44,708 nucleotides of DNA from an uncultured Prevotellaceae bacterium (GCA_937916085.1 CALGGO010000068.1:1-44708), one strand, 5' to 3'; shown: positions 23,449-31,611, numbered from the stretch's first letter. Notes: generated by a model not told the origin, from the letters alone. Numbers and translations: made by a program.

Positions 23449-24405
23449 TTACTTTCCGAAGAGGGATTTCACGAATTCTTCTTTTCGGAAGATTTGGAGG
23501 TCTTGCATGCGCTCGCCCAGGCCTATGTATTTCACAGGAATCTGGAACTGGTCGCTGATGCCTATCACCACGCCGCCTTTGGCGGTGCCGTCGAGCTTGG
23601 TGACTGCTAGGGCGTTGACCTCGGTGGCGGCGACAAACTGCTTAGCCTGCTCAAAGGCGTTTTGGCCTGTGGAGCCGTCTAGCACGAGCAGCACCTCGTT
23701 GGGAGCGTCGGGCAGCACCTTCTTCATGGTGTTCTTGATTTTGGTGAGCTGGTTCATCAGACCCACGTTGTTGTGCAAGCGTCCAGCGGTGTCGATTATC
23801 ACCACGTCGGCGTTCTGCGCCTTGGCGCTCGCCACGGTGTCGTAGGCGACTGATGCCGGGTCGGTGCCCATCTTGTGCTTGATGACTGGCACACCCACAC
23901 GCTCTCCCCAAATCTCAAGTTGCTCGTCGGCAGCGGCACGGTAGGTGTCGGCGGCGCCTAGCACCACCTTGTTGCCAGCTTGGGTGAACTGGTAGGCGAG
24001 TTTGCCTATGGTCGTGGTCTTACCCACGCCGTTCACTCCCACCACCATGATGACGTAGGGTTTCTTGTCGTCATCGACGGTGAAGTCTTCGCGGTTGGCG
24101 TTGTCGTTATCGGCAAGCAGCTGTGTGATTTCCTCGCACAGCATGTCGTTAAGCTCATTGGTTGTGGCATACTTGTCGCGCGCCACCCGCTCCTGAATGC
24201 GGTCGAGGATTTTCAGTGTGGTGTTGACCCCCACATCGCTGGTGATGAACACCTCCTCGAGGTTGTCGAGCACGTCGTCGTCAATCTTCGACTTGCCCGC
24301 CACCGCTTTCTTGAGTTTTGAGAACAGCCCTTCCTTGGTCTTGTTCAAGCCATTGTCAAGAGTCTCTTTCTTCTCTTTGTTGAATATTTTTTTAAAAAAG
24401 CCCAT
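23449..24405 (-). CDS. ftsY: Signal recognition particle receptor FtsY
   Basis: FtsY is the membrane-associated GTPase that docks SRP-ribosome complexes at the translocon. After a short basic N-terminus (MGFFKKIFNKEKKETLD) come the helical N domain and the G domain, with GVNGVGKTTTIGKLA (about residues 120-134), DTYRAAADEQLEIWGERV, DTAGRLHNN and TKLDGTAKGG. The end GLGERMQDLQIFRKEEFVKSLF is typical. The long acidic A-domain of E. coli FtsY is absent, as usual in Bacteroidetes. It heads an operon with rimO. Confidence 0.97.
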   Translation of the reverse strand: MGFFKKIFNKEKKETLDNGLNKTKEGLFSKLKKAVAGKSKIDDDVLDNLEEVFITSDVGVNTTLKILDRIQERVARDKYATTNELNDMLCEEITQLLADNDNANREDFTVDDDKKPYVIMVVGVNGVGKTTTIGKLAYQFTQAGNKVVLGAADTYRAAADEQLEIWGERVGVPVIKHKMGTDPASVAYDTVASAKAQNADVVIIDTAGRLHNNVGLMNQLTKIKNTMKKVLPDAPNEVLLVLDGSTGQNAFEQAKQFVAATEVNALAVTKLDGTAKGGVVIGISDQFQIPVKYIGLGERMQDLQIFRKEEFVKSLFGK

Positions 24406-24415
24406 ATCTATTTTA

Positions 24416-24470
24416 AGTAGTAAGTGTTAAGTTATAAGTGTTAAGTGGCTGCGACAGAAGTCGCAGCATA
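24416..24470. repeat. AAGTGTTAAG repeats and a small GC hairpin between luxS and ftsY
   Basis: Three GTGTTAAGT-type words are followed by GCTGCGAC-AGAA-GTCGCAGC, a perfect 8-bp stem with a tetraloop at 24448-24467. It lies downstream of luxS without a clear U-tract. Similar AAGTGTTAAG words occur at 19700-19737. Confidence 0.55.
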
Positions 24471-24522
24471 GTGGACAATGATTCTCAATTCTTCAATCTC
24501 CGATACCCAGCCCCATTTACCA

Positions 24523-25005
24523 TTATGGATAAACGAGGTTTTGTGGCTGGATGTTGTTGAGGATTTCCACGAGGAATTTGCGGGCTTCCCATTTTGCCAT
24601 GGGGAGGTTGTTGAGCATGTAGTTGCCGCATTCCATGGCACTGCAGCCAGGAATCTCGCTCTCGTCGTAGTTGGCGATAAAGGCGAACAACTCCCTTATT
24701 AGCGGCACGATGTCGCTCGACTCGAGGTCGCCTTGCAGCAGCAGGTAGTTGCCTGTGCAGCATCCCATAGGTCCCCAATACACCACCTTGCTGCCCCACT
24801 CGGGGTGGTTGCGCAGCCAGGTAGCGGCGAGGTGCTCGATGGTGTGGAGGGCGCTTTGGCTCACCGCTGGCTCGCGGTTAGGCAGCTTCATGCGAATGTC
24901 GAAGGTGGTGATAGTTCCCCCGCCCTCTATCTTGTCTTTGCGCGACACATAAATGCCTCGCAAGAGCTTGGTGTGGTCGATAGTGAAACTTGCTATTTTT
25001 TCCAT
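24523..25005 (-). CDS. luxS: S-ribosylhomocysteine lyase
   Basis: LuxS cleaves S-ribosylhomocysteine to homocysteine and DPD, the precursor of autoinducer-2. Metal ligands are HTIEH (H54, H58) and C126 in ECGNY. The catalytic region GPMGCCTG places a cysteine at 83, where many homologues have one cysteine followed by R or Q; here there are two. The length (160) is normal. It starts 13 bp after mtnN, whose product makes its substrate, so the two form an activated-methyl-cycle operon. The sequence cannot say whether the cell signals with AI-2. Confidence 0.96.
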   Translation of the reverse strand: MEKIASFTIDHTKLLRGIYVSRKDKIEGGGTITTFDIRMKLPNREPAVSQSALHTIEHLAATWLRNHPEWGSKVVYWGPMGCCTGNYLLLQGDLESSDIVPLIRELFAFIANYDESEIPGCSAMECGNYMLNNLPMAKWEARKFLVEILNNIQPQNLVYP

Positions 25006-25018
25006 AGTGTGAATGTTG

Positions 25019-25708
25019 TTAATCTAATTTTTGCAGCAGCTCTTTTACCACAGCGAGGGTGTGGGCAGGAGCATCAACCCAGAAGTCGCTGTACTGCTGG
25101 CTGTTGTCGTTGCTGGCGCCTGGCGAGTCGCTGATGATGCGCATACTCACAAACGGCGTGTTCCTCACGTGGCAGGTGTGGGCTATGGCGCCACTCTCCA
25201 TATCTACTGCGAGGGCTTGTGGGAAGTGGCTGATAATAGTGTTGAGGTCGTCGATATTGTCGATGAACTGGTCACCGCTCACAATAAGGCCGCAATGCAC
25301 ATGGGGGTCGTCATGGATTTTCTCTATCACGCTGGCGGCGCCGTCGAAGTAGAGCGGCAAGCCCTGCATCTGGCCGTAGCTCACGGTGTCGTCAAATCCT
25401 CCGCACCACACGTCGTGGTAGCACACCTGGCTGCCCACCACGAGGTCCATGATGCTCACACTCTTATTGGCCCCTCCAGCAACTCCGGTGTTGATGATGA
25501 GTTGTGGGTTATAGTTGTCGATCATGGTCACCGTTCCGATGGCGGCGTTCACTTTTCCCACGCCACACTGCATAGCGGCAATCCTATGATTTCCTATTGA
25601 GCCACAATAGAATGTGATGCCGTTTTTCTCAACAACTCTCAGGTTCTCAAGCTGTGGCTTAAGCAGTTCGAGTTCTTTTTTTAATGCTACAATAATTCCT
25701 ATTCTCAT
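25019..25708 (-). CDS. mtnN: 5'-methylthioadenosine / S-adenosylhomocysteine nucleosidase
   Basis: MtnN (Pfs) hydrolyses SAH to S-ribosylhomocysteine and adenine, relieving product inhibition of methyltransferases and feeding LuxS. It begins MRIGIIVALKKELELL. It contains NTGVAGGANKSVSIMDLVVGS, the substrate-binding DMESGAIAHTC (about residues 175-185) and IISDSPG with the catalytic Asp. The length (229) is normal. It is the first gene of the mtnN-luxS operon and has a good promoter at 25729 that overlaps the terminator of the upstream two-component operon. Confidence 0.95.
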   Translation of the reverse strand: MRIGIIVALKKELELLKPQLENLRVVEKNGITFYCGSIGNHRIAAMQCGVGKVNAAIGTVTMIDNYNPQLIINTGVAGGANKSVSIMDLVVGSQVCYHDVWCGGFDDTVSYGQMQGLPLYFDGAASVIEKIHDDPHVHCGLIVSGDQFIDNIDDLNTIISHFPQALAVDMESGAIAHTCHVRNTPFVSMRIISDSPGASNDNSQQYSDFWVDAPAHTLAVVKELLQKLD

Positions 25709-25728
25709 AACTTTATGCTTTTAAAGCA

Positions 25729-25736
25729 CAAAGTTA
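25729..25736 (-). promoter_or_regulatory. Promoter -7 element of mtnN-luxS
   Basis: The minus strand reads TAACTTTG, followed by TGC, 21 bp before the start codon. TTGCCG about 23 bp upstream serves as -33 and lies inside the terminator hairpin at 25743-25781. Confidence 0.7.
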
Positions 25737-25742
25737 TGACAA

Positions 25743-25781
25743 AAAACTGAAAACGGCAACTTTTTTGCCATTATCAGTTTT
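25743..25781 (-). terminator. Terminator of the LytS/LytT operon
   Basis: AAAACTGA and TCAGTTTT form the outer stem; GGCAA and TTGCC form the inner stem, with a bulge between them. The leftward foot is T-rich. The stem contains the -33 element of the next promoter. Confidence 0.65.
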
Positions 25782-25838
25782 GGATCTTTTAATTAACAAG
25801 CTGACGCATGCACTACACAACACGGCCGATACCCCACT

Positions 25839-26564
25839 TTACTTGGTGAGGAACTTGCTGTTGATGTATGCGTTGAACTGGTCGCGGTAGCTGTCACCGA
25901 TGGGCACGTCGATGTCGTCGCCAATGACGATGCGGTTTTTACTCACCTCTCTAATCATCTTCAGGTTGATGATGTAGGAACGATGCACGCGCATGAAGGT
26001 GCGGCTAGGCAGGCGCTCCTCCATCTTCTTCATGCTCAGCAGCACGATGATGGGGCGGGAGGAGTCGGCGAGGTAGATGCGCAGGTACTCGCTCATCGCC
26101 TCCACATAACGGATTTGGCTGATGTTGATGCGCACTATCTTGTATTCTGTCTTGAGGAAGATGGAGTCGTCCTCGTCGATTTTGCTCACCTCTTGCAAAG
26201 TGCGCCTGGCATCGTAGCGTCTTTTTATTTTCTCGGCGGCGCGCTTCATGTCTTCGAAGCCGAAGGGTTTGAGCAGGTAATCAATGGCGTTGAGTTGAAA
26301 GCCCTCGACGGCATACTCGCTGTAGGCGGTGGTGAAGACCACCATAGGAGGATTGTCAAGCGACTTCACGAAGTCAAGACCATTGAGTTCTGGCAGGTTG
26401 ATGTCGCAGAAGATGGCGTCAATCTTGTCGTTCTCAATGATTTCTTTAGCTTCAAGAGCGCATTGGCAGCTTGACACGAGTTCGAGGTAAGGTAAATTTT
26501 TGATGTAGCCCTCCATTTGCTGCAACGCAAGAGGCTCATCGTCAATAATAATGCAACGTATCAT
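25839..26564 (-). CDS. LytTR-family response regulator
   Basis: A 241-residue transcription regulator. The receiver domain has IIIDDEPLAL with the acidic pair at 8-9, the phosphoacceptor D54 in FCDINLPELNG, and the conserved Lys in LLKPFGFEDM. The C-terminal LytTR DNA-binding domain contains IRYVEAMSEYLRIYL, RTFMRVHRSYIINL and VPIGDSYRDQF. It starts 4 bp after the histidine kinase gene, so the two are translated from one mRNA. The target genes are not evident. Confidence 0.95.
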   Translation of the reverse strand: MIRCIIIDDEPLALQQMEGYIKNLPYLELVSSCQCALEAKEIIENDKIDAIFCDINLPELNGLDFVKSLDNPPMVVFTTAYSEYAVEGFQLNAIDYLLKPFGFEDMKRAAEKIKRRYDARRTLQEVSKIDEDDSIFLKTEYKIVRINISQIRYVEAMSEYLRIYLADSSRPIIVLLSMKKMEERLPSRTFMRVHRSYIINLKMIREVSKNRIVIGDDIDVPIGDSYRDQFNAYINSKFLTK

Positions 26565-26568
26565 AATT

Positions 26569-27768
26569 TTAGGAGGATTTTATGTTGTTATTGTCGGTAT
26601 TATCTTCACACGGTTTTACTGGAATGTCCATAGTAGCGGTAAACTCTTTCTCTCCATCATTGAAGTTGAGGGTGTAGTTGTCGCCAAAGAGCAGGTTAAG
26701 GCGGTGGCGAATATTGGGAATTCCCACGCCACTCGACTCGCTCACTGTGGCTTTGCTGGTCTTGGGGTGCTTGCTGTTGCGGCATTCCCAGCGCAATCGC
26801 TGCTCGCCATTGTCGTTGGTGTAACGCTCGGTCTTGATGTGGATGTAAGACTGCTTGTTGTAGCTCACACCATGCTTGAAAGCATTTTCCACCATCGAGA
26901 TGAACACCAGCGGCGGGATGCATATCTCGGTTCCGTCGTCGGGGTTCTCGACAGAGAACTCCAGCTTGTCGTTATAACGCAAGTGCACCAGGCTCACATA
27001 GTTAGCCATGAATTCAATCTCCCTTGATGCTCTCACAAAACGGTGGTTGCTCTCATAGAGGACATAACGCATGAGTTTCGATAGGTCGATGATGCACTTC
27101 TGCGCCTTCTTGGGGTCGATATCAACGAGAGCGTGGATGTTGTTGAGAGTGTTCATGAAGAAATGCGGGTGCAGCTGGTACTTCAGGTTCACCAGCTGCT
27201 GCTCGGTGTTTGCCTTCTCCAGTTCCTCGAGTTTCTGCTTTTCACTTAATGACCTCACATAAAGCTTCACGCCAAGATTGGTGCCGAGTCCAAACAGCAG
27301 CATGATAAACGACATTATATCTCGACGTTGAAATGGAGGTGGCGCCTCGGTGGGTTTCTTTAGTTTCTCGCCCCCAGAAACATTTTCGGGCATTAAGGGC
27401 ATTTCTTCGGTTGGTGGTCCCGACGGTCCCGGTCTCATCGCTAATGGTGGCGGCGGAGTCTTGTCGGGGCGCTGGCCGCATTGATAGAACTGAAATATTC
27501 CTATCAGCACTATCACCCCCACTACATAGTACCAAGGCCGGTGCTTATATACGAGCCACGGTGCCAATATCAGGTCGTGGATAGCGAATGCCACCACAAA
27601 GACGATGAAAATCTTCCAGCTACTCAGCAAGTCGTTCTTGAGAAATTCGGTGTCGGTGATGTCATGACCGTGAAACAAGGCACTGAAAGTGGGTGCCAGG
27701 AAAATCATTATCAGCAATAACGCATAGACGCTATATTCATATTTGTTGAAACGGCTCTGAGTTGTCAT
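26569..27768 (-). CDS. LytS-type sensor histidine kinase
   Basis: Membrane sensor of the adjacent LytTR regulator. From the start at 27768 (MTTQSRFNKYEY) it has about 399 residues and four hydrophobic helices (near 16-34, 50-70, 78-97 and 150-170), a proline-rich loop between helices 3 and 4, and a coiled coil. The His_kinase domain follows, with phosphoacceptor His in YQLHPHFFMNTLN and an ATPase with ENAFKHG and GIPNIRHRL. I reject the start at 27834 because the promoter -7 element lies at 27804-27811, between the two candidates. No periplasmic sensor domain of size is present. Confidence 0.93.
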   Translation of the reverse strand: MTTQSRFNKYEYSVYALLLIMIFLAPTFSALFHGHDITDTEFLKNDLLSSWKIFIVFVVAFAIHDLILAPWLVYKHRPWYYVVGVIVLIGIFQFYQCGQRPDKTPPPPLAMRPGPSGPPTEEMPLMPENVSGGEKLKKPTEAPPPFQRRDIMSFIMLLFGLGTNLGVKLYVRSLSEKQKLEELEKANTEQQLVNLKYQLHPHFFMNTLNNIHALVDIDPKKAQKCIIDLSKLMRYVLYESNHRFVRASREIEFMANYVSLVHLRYNDKLEFSVENPDDGTEICIPPLVFISMVENAFKHGVSYNKQSYIHIKTERYTNDNGEQRLRWECRNSKHPKTSKATVSESSGVGIPNIRHRLNLLFGDNYTLNFNDGEKEFTATMDIPVKPCEDNTDNNNIKSS

Positions 27769-27803
27769 GTCTTGTTGCAGATGAGAGTTTTTTCTATAAT
27801 TCA

Positions 27804-27811
27804 CAAAAGTA
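27804..27811 (-). promoter_or_regulatory. Promoter -7 element of the LytS/LytT operon
   Basis: The minus strand reads TACTTTTG followed by TG, with TTGGGA 23 bp upstream as -33. It implies transcription starts near 27797, which fixes the kinase start at 27768. Confidence 0.75.
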
Positions 27812-28000
27812 GTGATTATTATTTTACCTCCCAATCTTTTTCAGTAGAAAATCAGTTTTATTCAATGAAATAGAGTTTATCGTGGTACGATTGTTGTTTT
27901 CTGGCGACGGCTGCCAAAAAGCGGGTTATTTGCCCATAAGGAGGTTGAGTGGTCGCGAAAAAATGCCTTTTTGCAAGTTTTTTTAAATTAATTTCGCAAA

Positions 28001-28035
28001 TTGTTTTTATATTAGACAAATATCTATTACTTTTG
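28001..28035 (+). promoter_or_regulatory. Promoter of the TPR membrane protein gene
   Basis: TTG at 28001 and TACTTTTG at 28028-28035 are 27 bp apart, followed by CACCG. The start codon is 50 bp beyond. The 250-bp gap to the left holds nothing else recognisable. Confidence 0.75.
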
Positions 28036-28085
28036 CACCGCAAAATTTAAAAACAAGATTTTTACATACATTTTCACATAATATT

Positions 28086-28997
28086 ATGGCAAAGAAAAAA
28101 AATCAACAAACCCGTACCAAGCTTGAAGAAATCAATGATTCGCTGTCGGGTATCGAGCAGAAATTCGAGCAACACAAGAACTTGATTTATATTATTGTTG
28201 CTGCTATTTTAGTTATTGCTTTAGGAGTTTGGGCTTATGTGCAATATGGCTATAATCCCGAGGTAGAGAAGGCCAAAACCGAGATTTCGAAGGCCGATGA
28301 TTTGCTTCTCAAGCCCGCTTTCGCACAGGGCGCAGCAGTAACCACTCAAGACTCTACAAATGCGTTGCAGGTCTATGAGAGTGTAGCAAAGAAATATGGT
28401 AACAATCTGATATTGAAGAATGGCGAGGGCAACCGTGCTAAATTGATGGCTGCACAGATTCTTTATGCAAGAGACAAGTATGCCGAAGCTCAGAAGTATC
28501 TTGAGGATTATTCTCCCAAGGGAAATATAGTAGGTCCCTCATCACAAATCCTGCTTGGCGACACTTACGTAAACCAGCAGATGTATGACAAGGCAGTTAA
28601 GGCCTACGATAACGCTATCGACCTGTCGAAGGATTCGTTCTGGAGCATGATAACATGGCGCGAGATCCTTCTCTGCTTGCTCGCCCTTTGTGCTCTTGCA
28701 GTAATTGTGTATTACGCAACCAAGAAGGAAGATCCTAACCGCACCATGGCATTGATAGCCTCTGTAATCATCTTCCTTGCCGCAGCAGGTCTCCTTGCTT
28801 ATATGTTAAGCGACAAGAAGGGCCACGAGAACAAATCTCTGATTACTTACGCCATGCAGAAGAAGGCCAATGTCCTCGATGCTCAAAAGAACTATGACGA
28901 GGAAGTTAAGATCTACGAAGAGATTGAGGCGAAATACACAGGTCCTGGCAGCATGACAATGCAAATTGAGCGTGCTAAAGCTAAGGCTGGCAAATAA
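28086..28997 (+). CDS. Membrane-anchored TPR protein with an extra two-helix insertion
   Basis: Bacteroidetes commonly have a ~230-residue protein at this locus type: a basic N-terminus, one membrane helix, then tetratricopeptide repeats. Here the anchor is at residues ~33-52, and TPR-like helices at ~90-180 include YAEAQKYLEDYSP and MYDKAVKAYDNAID. They are interrupted at ~184-251 by a segment with two strong hydrophobic helices (about 194-210 and 222-241). The TPR pattern then resumes (NVLDAQKNYDEEVKIYEEIEAKYTGPGSMTMQIERAKAKAGK). With three helices the C-terminal TPR would lie on the opposite side from, or be tethered differently than, the first. Function unknown; it probably scaffolds a complex. 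Confidence 0.8.
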   Translation: MAKKKNQQTRTKLEEINDSLSGIEQKFEQHKNLIYIIVAAILVIALGVWAYVQYGYNPEVEKAKTEISKADDLLLKPAFAQGAAVTTQDSTNALQVYESVAKKYGNNLILKNGEGNRAKLMAAQILYARDKYAEAQKYLEDYSPKGNIVGPSSQILLGDTYVNQQMYDKAVKAYDNAIDLSKDSFWSMITWREILLCLLALCALAVIVYYATKKEDPNRTMALIASVIIFLAAAGLLAYMLSDKKGHENKSLITYAMQKKANVLDAQKNYDEEVKIYEEIEAKYTGPGSMTMQIERAKAKAGK

Positions 28998-29034
28998 GAG
29001 TTCTCATATTGTGACACATAATTTTTCAAAAGAG

Positions 29035-29080
29035 AAGTTGGATTAAGCGACTTGTCGCTTAGTCCAACTTTTTCCTTTTT
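29035..29080 (+). terminator. Terminator of the TPR gene
   Basis: AAGTTGGATTAAGCGA pairs with TCGCTTAGTCCAACTT (one G-T wobble) around a CTTG loop, followed by TTTTCCTTTTT. It lies 37 bp after the stop and just before pyrH. Confidence 0.9.
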
Positions 29081-29102
29081 GTTCCTTTAACTCCTTCAAA
29101 AA

Positions 29103-29816
29103 ATGGAAACAAGATACAAGCGCATTTTGCTCAAGCTCAGCGGCGAGTCGCTGATGGGCAAGCAGGGCTACGGCATCGACCGTGAGCGGGTTGACGACTA
29201 TGCCGAGCAAATCAAGGAACTCGTGGATGCCGGCGTGCAGGTGGCTATCGTGATAGGCGGCGGAAACATCTTCCGCGGACTCTCGGGTGCCACACAGGGC
29301 TTCGACCGCGTGAAAGGCGACCAGATGGGGATGCTCGCCACAGTAATCAACTCGTTGGCACTCTCGTCGGCCCTTGAGGCTATGGGTCAGCCAGCGCAGG
29401 TGTTCACCGCCATCGCCATGACACCAGTGGGCGAGCACTACACCAAGTGGCGCGCCATCGACGCCATGAACCAGGGCAAGGTAGCCATCATGTCGTGTGG
29501 CACCGGCAACCCCTTCTTCACCACCGACACTGGCAGCACGCTGCGCGGCATCGAGGTGGAGGCCGACGTGATGCTCAAGGGTACTCGCGTTGACGGCATC
29601 TACACTGCCGACCCCGAGAAAGACCCCACCGCTACCAAGTTCGACACCATCACCTACGACGAGATTATCAGTCGCGGCCTCAAAGTCATGGACATGACCG
29701 CCACCGTGATGGCAAAGGAGAACAACCTCCCCATCCACGTCTTCAACATGGACGTGAAAGGCAACCTGCGCAAAGTAATCGCCGGCGAACCAATAGGAAC
29801 GGTAGTGACACCGTAA
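29103..29816 (+). CDS. pyrH: UMP kinase
   Basis: PyrH phosphorylates UMP to UDP in pyrimidine nucleotide synthesis; the bacterial enzyme is a hexameric amino-acid-kinase-fold protein regulated by GTP and UTP. Signatures are KLSGESLMGKQGYGID, VIGGGNIFRG, GDQMGMLATVINSLAL, GTGNPFFTTDT and DGIYTADPEKDPTATKF. The length (237) is normal. The usual neighbour frr is absent. It lies alone between the TPR-gene terminator and a foldback element. The nearly full-length minus-strand frame opposite it is a shadow. Confidence 0.97.
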   Translation: METRYKRILLKLSGESLMGKQGYGIDRERVDDYAEQIKELVDAGVQVAIVIGGGNIFRGLSGATQGFDRVKGDQMGMLATVINSLALSSALEAMGQPAQVFTAIAMTPVGEHYTKWRAIDAMNQGKVAIMSCGTGNPFFTTDTGSTLRGIEVEADVMLKGTRVDGIYTADPEKDPTATKFDTITYDEIISRGLKVMDMTATVMAKENNLPIHVFNMDVKGNLRKVIAGEPIGTVVTP

Positions 29817-30066
29817 ACCCAAATCGGTCATTAGGCGACGAAGGGATGTTTTTTAGGTCTATTTATACCATAACAGTTTTATTTTTGCATTTTGTTTGGA
29901 TAAAATGCTCACGCTCGCAAGGCTTTGAGCAAGCTCAGCTTTGTCTCGCTTAATCGCATTTTTCAGATATTGTCTCACCATAGCCCGCTATGTCTTCGAC
30001 AATATCTTCACAACCTGCTAAAAATAAATTCTGTTCTAGCATAAATCCTAATGACCGATTCGGGTT
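29816..30066. mobile_element. Foldback (MITE-like) element, copy 2
   Basis: Terminal inverted repeats of 20 bp match at 19 positions: AACCCAAATCGGTCATTAGG (29816-29835) and the complement at 30047-30066. The inner sequence is also imperfectly inverted (ATTTAT..AACAG..TTTATTTTT on both arms). The 60-bp core at 29899-29958 is the inverted copy of 16311-16370. A nested hairpin AGATATTGTC...CATAGC-CC-GCTATG...GACAATATCT occupies 29965-30007. There is no ORF. The left end abuts the pyrH stop. Confidence 0.65.
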
Positions 30067-30087
30067 AAATAATTAACAACCCTATAA

Positions 30088-30124
30088 AATAAACCGTGAG
30101 GACCCAAATCCTCACGGTTTATTT
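30088..30124. terminator. Bidirectional terminator between pyrH and the C1 peptidase gene
   Basis: AATAAACCGTGAGGA and its exact complement TCCTCACGGTTTATT enclose the loop CCCAAA. A/T ends allow function in both directions between convergent genes. Confidence 0.88.
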
Positions 30125-30128
30125 TGTC

Positions 30129-30175
30129 CTAGCTATTCTTAGTTATTCCTAGCCATTCCTAGCCATTCCTAGTCA
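30129..30175. repeat. 10-bp tandem repeat AGCTATTCCT, copy A
   Basis: Four to five units of AGCTATTCCT / AGCCATTCCT lie next to the C1 peptidase stop. The same repeat is at 33294-33346 (reversed) and 42441-42516. Confidence 0.8.
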
Positions 30176-31582
30176 TTGATCCTCCTGGAACAGTGGGTCT
30201 TCGGGCATAACCATGATGGGTTTCTGTTCGCTGGCTTTGAGGATGTGGGCTGGGACATATTTTTTGTCAACGACGAGGCGGAAGGCGTACTCGTTGAACC
30301 AGTCGTTGGTCATGATGATGTAGCCTTTGTGCCCGCTGTCGGCGCCCCAGGAGTTCTCCACTTTCCACTTGACGGGTTTGCCGTTCTCGTCGAGATCCAC
30401 GGCAGTGAGTGTCATGGCGTGTGTGGAGCCGCTGTCGAAGGTGGCGATGCGGTCGGCCTTGTTCATGCCGAAGGTGGTGCCGAATAGCGTGCCGTAGTCG
30501 TAGTTGTCGAGAGCGAGGTAGCCGTTGTTGCGGTTGAGCTGCTTGCCCACGTCGTAGCTGGAGTAGAGCTTAGTGGAGTCTTTGAGCGAGGCAATCGCCA
30601 TCTGCGCTATGTCCTCCATGGGCAGGTTGATGTATCGCCAGTTGTGGCCGTCGTAGGTGTGGCGGTCCCATTCCACCTCGTAGGTCTTGTAATACTCTCG
30701 CCTGGGGTCGTTCATCGCCATGATGAAAGTGCCGTTGATGGGCCCGCCCTGCGTCTCGCGGTAGAACTCGAGTGGGGTGTAGGTGCGTGCTGGTGTCACC
30801 GCCTTGCCGTCTTTGTTCTTGAAGGCGTAGCTGAACGACTTGATGGGCTCGCCCAGGGTGAGCGACAGCATATTGTAGATTTCTCCCAGCATCTCGGTCT
30901 TGCGCTGGCGTATGGCGTTCTTCGACTTGCCGTCGGCAACCATCTTGCGCAGCTCCAATCCCTGCTCACGCAGCTTTGACGAGACGAGCTGACTCATGCG
31001 CGAGGTGCGCTCGGCACTGTAGGTCTCGGGTTGCGCCTCCACTGGCACGAGGCCATATTTCTCGGCGAGGTCGGCAGCACCGCAGAAAGTGCCGCCGTCG
31101 TTGATGGGGTGATGGAAGAAGAATTGCACGCGCTGGTCGTCGATAGGCTTGTCGGCGCAGTCTATCACGCCTTGCAGCATGAGGTTTGCCTTCTCGAGCT
31201 GGTCCCAGAAGAAGAGGTAGTCGTGGCTGTACTCCACACGCAGCGTGTCGTTGTGGCGGCGTGCGAAGTTGGCACGCATCACGTTGAAGCTCGAGTACAT
31301 CCAGCAACGTCCGCTGGAGCGCTGGTTGTGGATGCTCTGCTTGGGAGTCTCGATGCTAAAATGGGTGTCGGTGATAGTGGCGTTGCGGTAGTTCTTGGCG
31401 AGGTCGTCGATAGAATTAGCCGCCATGGCGTTGCTCAGCGCGGCATTGCTCTTGCCGGCTGCCGCCTGGGTGATTTGTCGCATCATGTCGGCGTCGATGC
31501 CGCCTTGCGCGCTGTTCTGCGCCATCACAGGCAGCGCGAGAGCCACGCCTGCTAGAAGTGCTAAAGTTTTGATAGATTTCAT
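30173..31582 (-). CDS. Exported C1-family aminopeptidase (PepC / bleomycin-hydrolase-like)
   Basis: A papain-fold cysteine peptidase of the C1B group that trims peptides from the N-terminus. It has a signal peptide (MKSIKTLALLAGVALALPVMAQ), so it acts outside the cytoplasm, unlike classic PepC. Catalytic residues are Cys in QRSSGRCWMYSS (about residue 93), His in GSTHAMTLTAVD and Asn in KVENSWG. The length (469) suits the family plus leader. It has its own repeats on both sides, with GAGCAGTTGAATAGTCGAGTAATCGAG directly upstream. Final residues are not the usual C1B C-terminal arm, so the exact specificity is uncertain. Confidence 0.9.
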   Translation of the reverse strand: MKSIKTLALLAGVALALPVMAQNSAQGGIDADMMRQITQAAAGKSNAALSNAMAANSIDDLAKNYRNATITDTHFSIETPKQSIHNQRSSGRCWMYSSFNVMRANFARRHNDTLRVEYSHDYLFFWDQLEKANLMLQGVIDCADKPIDDQRVQFFFHHPINDGGTFCGAADLAEKYGLVPVEAQPETYSAERTSRMSQLVSSKLREQGLELRKMVADGKSKNAIRQRKTEMLGEIYNMLSLTLGEPIKSFSYAFKNKDGKAVTPARTYTPLEFYRETQGGPINGTFIMAMNDPRREYYKTYEVEWDRHTYDGHNWRYINLPMEDIAQMAIASLKDSTKLYSSYDVGKQLNRNNGYLALDNYDYGTLFGTTFGMNKADRIATFDSGSTHAMTLTAVDLDENGKPVKWKVENSWGADSGHKGYIIMTNDWFNEYAFRLVVDKKYVPAHILKASEQKPIMVMPEDPLFQEDQ

Positions 31583-31611
31583 GTTTTGAAATGTTTTATA
31601 GTAGATTAGTA

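Noticed and set aside
29043..29831. 262-residue frame on the minus strand opposite pyrH
   Set aside because: Antisense shadow of pyrH; no promoter or start context.
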